From Patella vulgata (lineage: Eukaryota; Mollusca; Gastropoda; Patellidae), in assembly GCF_932274485.2 (NCBI RefSeq), contig NC_065881.2, positions 14,356,613 to 14,420,612 of the forward strand: a stretch of 64,000 nucleotides of DNA. Reading direction: 5' to 3'. Shown piece after piece: positions 63,250-64,000 of the stretch. Made by a program: the position numbers and the translations under genes. The notes below the pieces were generated by a model. The model saw nothing but the letters and a program-made list of their open reading frames with translations, searched no databases and was not told where the DNA came from. How positions within the stretch are numbered: position 1 is the first letter of the stretch; each line of letters starts with the position of its first letter.

Positions 63250-64000
63250 TGCAATTTATTTGTATGTGTTTTTGATTTAAAGCGCACTATCATAATTTAA
63301 TCGCTAGAGTTACATGATCAGTGTTAGTAGTAGACGCGGTTATATCTAAAGTTTGTGTCACTAAAACTCTTTTCATTGTACACACATCACTATCTACAAG
63401 ACATGTGAATAATTGAAATAACATCATTATAGTCTGTTTCTCATTATTGTCTCTCTTCTCTACTTTTACTTTAGTAATAGTCTGTTTCTTGTTTCCCACT
63501 AACTTTCCTTTCAACCCACCAATAAACTGTAAACCAGGATTTCCTTCTGCAATGAAATAAAATATTAAAATAAAATAATATGAAGGGGGACGGATTGTCC
63601 AAGAGGGAAGGAGTGCAGAGCTGGGAGTGTTTTCTGCGCCCTGGGGGAGGGAGTGCTGTGCTGGGGGTGTTCACTCTCCCCCCCCCCCCCGCATCTGCTG
63701 TTCATGTTGCATTATGGCAAGATGGAGGCTACCATCATCCATACATCTTTCTCTTTGAAATTGATATGGTTTGTCTATCTCCAGAGTTATTCCCCATTGA
63801 TAATATCGTAACAATGGGGGTGCTCGATTGTCAGCCCGAAACGTTCCGAAGTGACGGAAAAGCAATTGAGTGACGCAGAATTCAGTCCTGTCACAGTTCT
63901 GTCAGTCCTGACAACGAAGGTGGTGTGAGTAGAATCGTGACGTAATTAAACCTAATGAATACGTTTCAGCTGTCATGGTTGGTTGAGATAGTTTTTCATG
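63250..64000. other. Unassigned window end
   Basis: A G/C-rich block 63580-63690 with a poly-C run and a 97-residue open frame (63580-63873) that shows no recognisable domain or clear splice context. No element identified. Confidence 0.4.

Noticed and set aside
63580-63873. 97-residue plus-strand frame near the window end
   Set aside because: Low-complexity start, poly-C-derived proline run, overlapping opposite-strand frames and no family features.

Overview
This window is eukaryotic nuclear DNA from an animal. Its genes are spliced with GT-AG introns, there are no bacterial-style operons, and it is AT-rich and packed with short transposable elements. The SINE types (tRNA-derived heads, conserved core blocks, shared 3' ends) and the secreted LDLa protein suggest a marine lophotrochozoan, most likely a mollusc. 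That assignment is inference from element style, not a database match.

Two host genes can be supported. On the minus strand, two coding exons (28342-29145 and 20462-20832), separated by a 7.5-kb intron, join in frame (phase 1) to give a seven-segment membrane protein resembling vertebrate PRRT3/PRRT4. An upstream exon, probably carrying the signal peptide, was not located. On the plus strand, three small exons (58937-59021, 60387-60509, 61207-61349) join in frame to a complete 116-residue secreted protein with two LDL-receptor class A domains. It has a TATA box at 58839. The two genes have no evident functional link.

Nearly everything else is repeat. SINE-A (about 280 bp, tRNA-like head, (CT)n tail) has about 40 copies or fragments. 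SINE-B (377 bp when complete, CATTT tail) has about 30. SINE-C is represented by one good copy and some fragments. All three end in the same GACGTTAAA-type 3' motif, so they probably share one LINE partner. Three non-autonomous DNA-element families recur: MITE-1 and MITE-2 (both ending in TTTAAA, repeatedly found joined end to end) and MITE-3 (terminal inverted repeats beginning CAATCTGATT, 9-bp target duplications). There are also a clean 310-bp hAT-type MITE at 4954-5263, a damaged non-LTR retrotransposon (LINE) at about 29700-31322, two further dispersed families (D and E), several foldback sequences and many minisatellites.

Layout: 1-20 kb is satellites, SINEs and MITEs. The stretch 20.4-29.1 kb is the PRRT-like gene and its intron. 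The stretch 29.3-43.4 kb is the LINE, SINE clusters and SINE-born minisatellites. The stretch 43.9-46.1 kb is the quietest, nearly repeat-free part. The stretch 46.1-58.7 kb is nested SINE/MITE layers, 58.8-61.4 kb is the LDLa gene, and 61.4-64 kb is tandem repeats and SINEs. The most notable pattern is that four separate tandem arrays grew from motifs inside SINE copies. Target-site duplications also allow insertion order to be read, with SINE-A the youngest layer. SINE, MITE, D, E, F, G and H names are local labels used only here.
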